From Cyanobium sp. (GTDB lineage: Bacteria > Cyanobacteriota > Cyanobacteriia > PCC-6307 > Cyanobiaceae): DNA of 5,887 bases. How positions within the stretch are numbered: the stretch's first letter is position 1; the number at the start of each line of letters is the position of its first letter. The DNA is taken from NCBI GenBank assembly GCA_014191535.1, contig BJHC01000097.1, forward strand, positions 1 to 5,887, read 5' to 3'. Below the pieces are notes generated by a model that had not been told where the DNA came from, did no database searches, and saw only the letters and a list, made by a program, of their open reading frames with translations. Shown one piece after another: positions 5,843 through 5,887 of this stretch. Both the position numbers and the translations under genes were made by a program.

Positions 5843-5887
5843 TCAGCTTTGGCTGTCGTCGGCGCCAGGGGTTTCGCCGCCGCCCTC
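5843..5887 (-). CDS. 3' end of an unidentified gene (last 14 codons), possibly ribosomal protein bS18
   Basis: One minus-strand frame is open from the right edge to a TGA at 5845-5843 and reads EGGGETPGADDSQS, a hydrophilic Gly/Asp/Ser-rich end typical of a flexible C-terminus. It is too short to identify by sequence. In marine picocyanobacteria I recall rpmG and rpsR lying just upstream of the RNase II-like gene, and S18 there ending in a sequence like FVNPEG, so an extended bS18 tail is a possible identity. That rests on remembered synteny and a two-residue match, so it is a hypothesis. The frame could also be non-coding. Confidence 0.4.
   Translation of the reverse strand, partial: EGGGETPGADDSQS

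Overview
The window looks like chromosome from a GC-rich picocyanobacterium (Synechococcus/Cyanobium-like). The main evidence is an AcsF-type Mg-protoporphyrin IX monomethyl ester cyclase, which marks a chlorophyll-making oxygenic phototroph, and a DUF2996 protein, a family I know only from cyanobacteria. No mobile element, CRISPR array, tRNA or rRNA is visible.

Every gene I can support lies on the minus strand, so transcription runs from right to left. In that order the window holds: the last 14 codons of an unidentified gene (5843-5887); a 246-base gap with a six-unit pentanucleotide repeat, a candidate promoter and leader hairpins (5597-5842); a 775-residue RNase II/RNase R family protein (3269-5596); the flavin prenyltransferase UbiX (2639-3265); a small protein with two predicted membrane helices and a LapA-like core (2140-2625); a DUF2996 protein (1655-2080); a 93-base gap with two GC-rich inverted repeats (1562-1654); acsF (440-1561); and the N-terminal 144 codons of a TldD/PmbA-family protease (1-432), cut by the window edge.

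The first four complete genes are close together (gaps of 3, 13 and 59 bases), and acsF and tldD are 7 bases apart, so this may be one or two transcription units. The likely break is the gap before acsF. The common thread is partly pigment and quinone metabolism: UbiX makes prenylated FMN for UbiD-type decarboxylases, which are linked to plastoquinone synthesis in cyanobacteria, and AcsF builds the fifth ring of chlorophyll. The RNase-like and TldD proteins act in RNA and protein turnover.

The most notable observation is that the RNase II/R-like protein keeps the overall domain order (winged helix, cold-shock domains, RNB-like core, S1 domain) but appears to have lost both catalytic signatures of the RNB domain: the aspartate cluster and the TSPIRRY-type arginine motif. 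It may be an RNA-binding pseudo-nuclease. A second item is a possible pseudoknot or two-state RNA fold immediately upstream of acsF. I see no convincing evidence of a wholly new multi-gene system.
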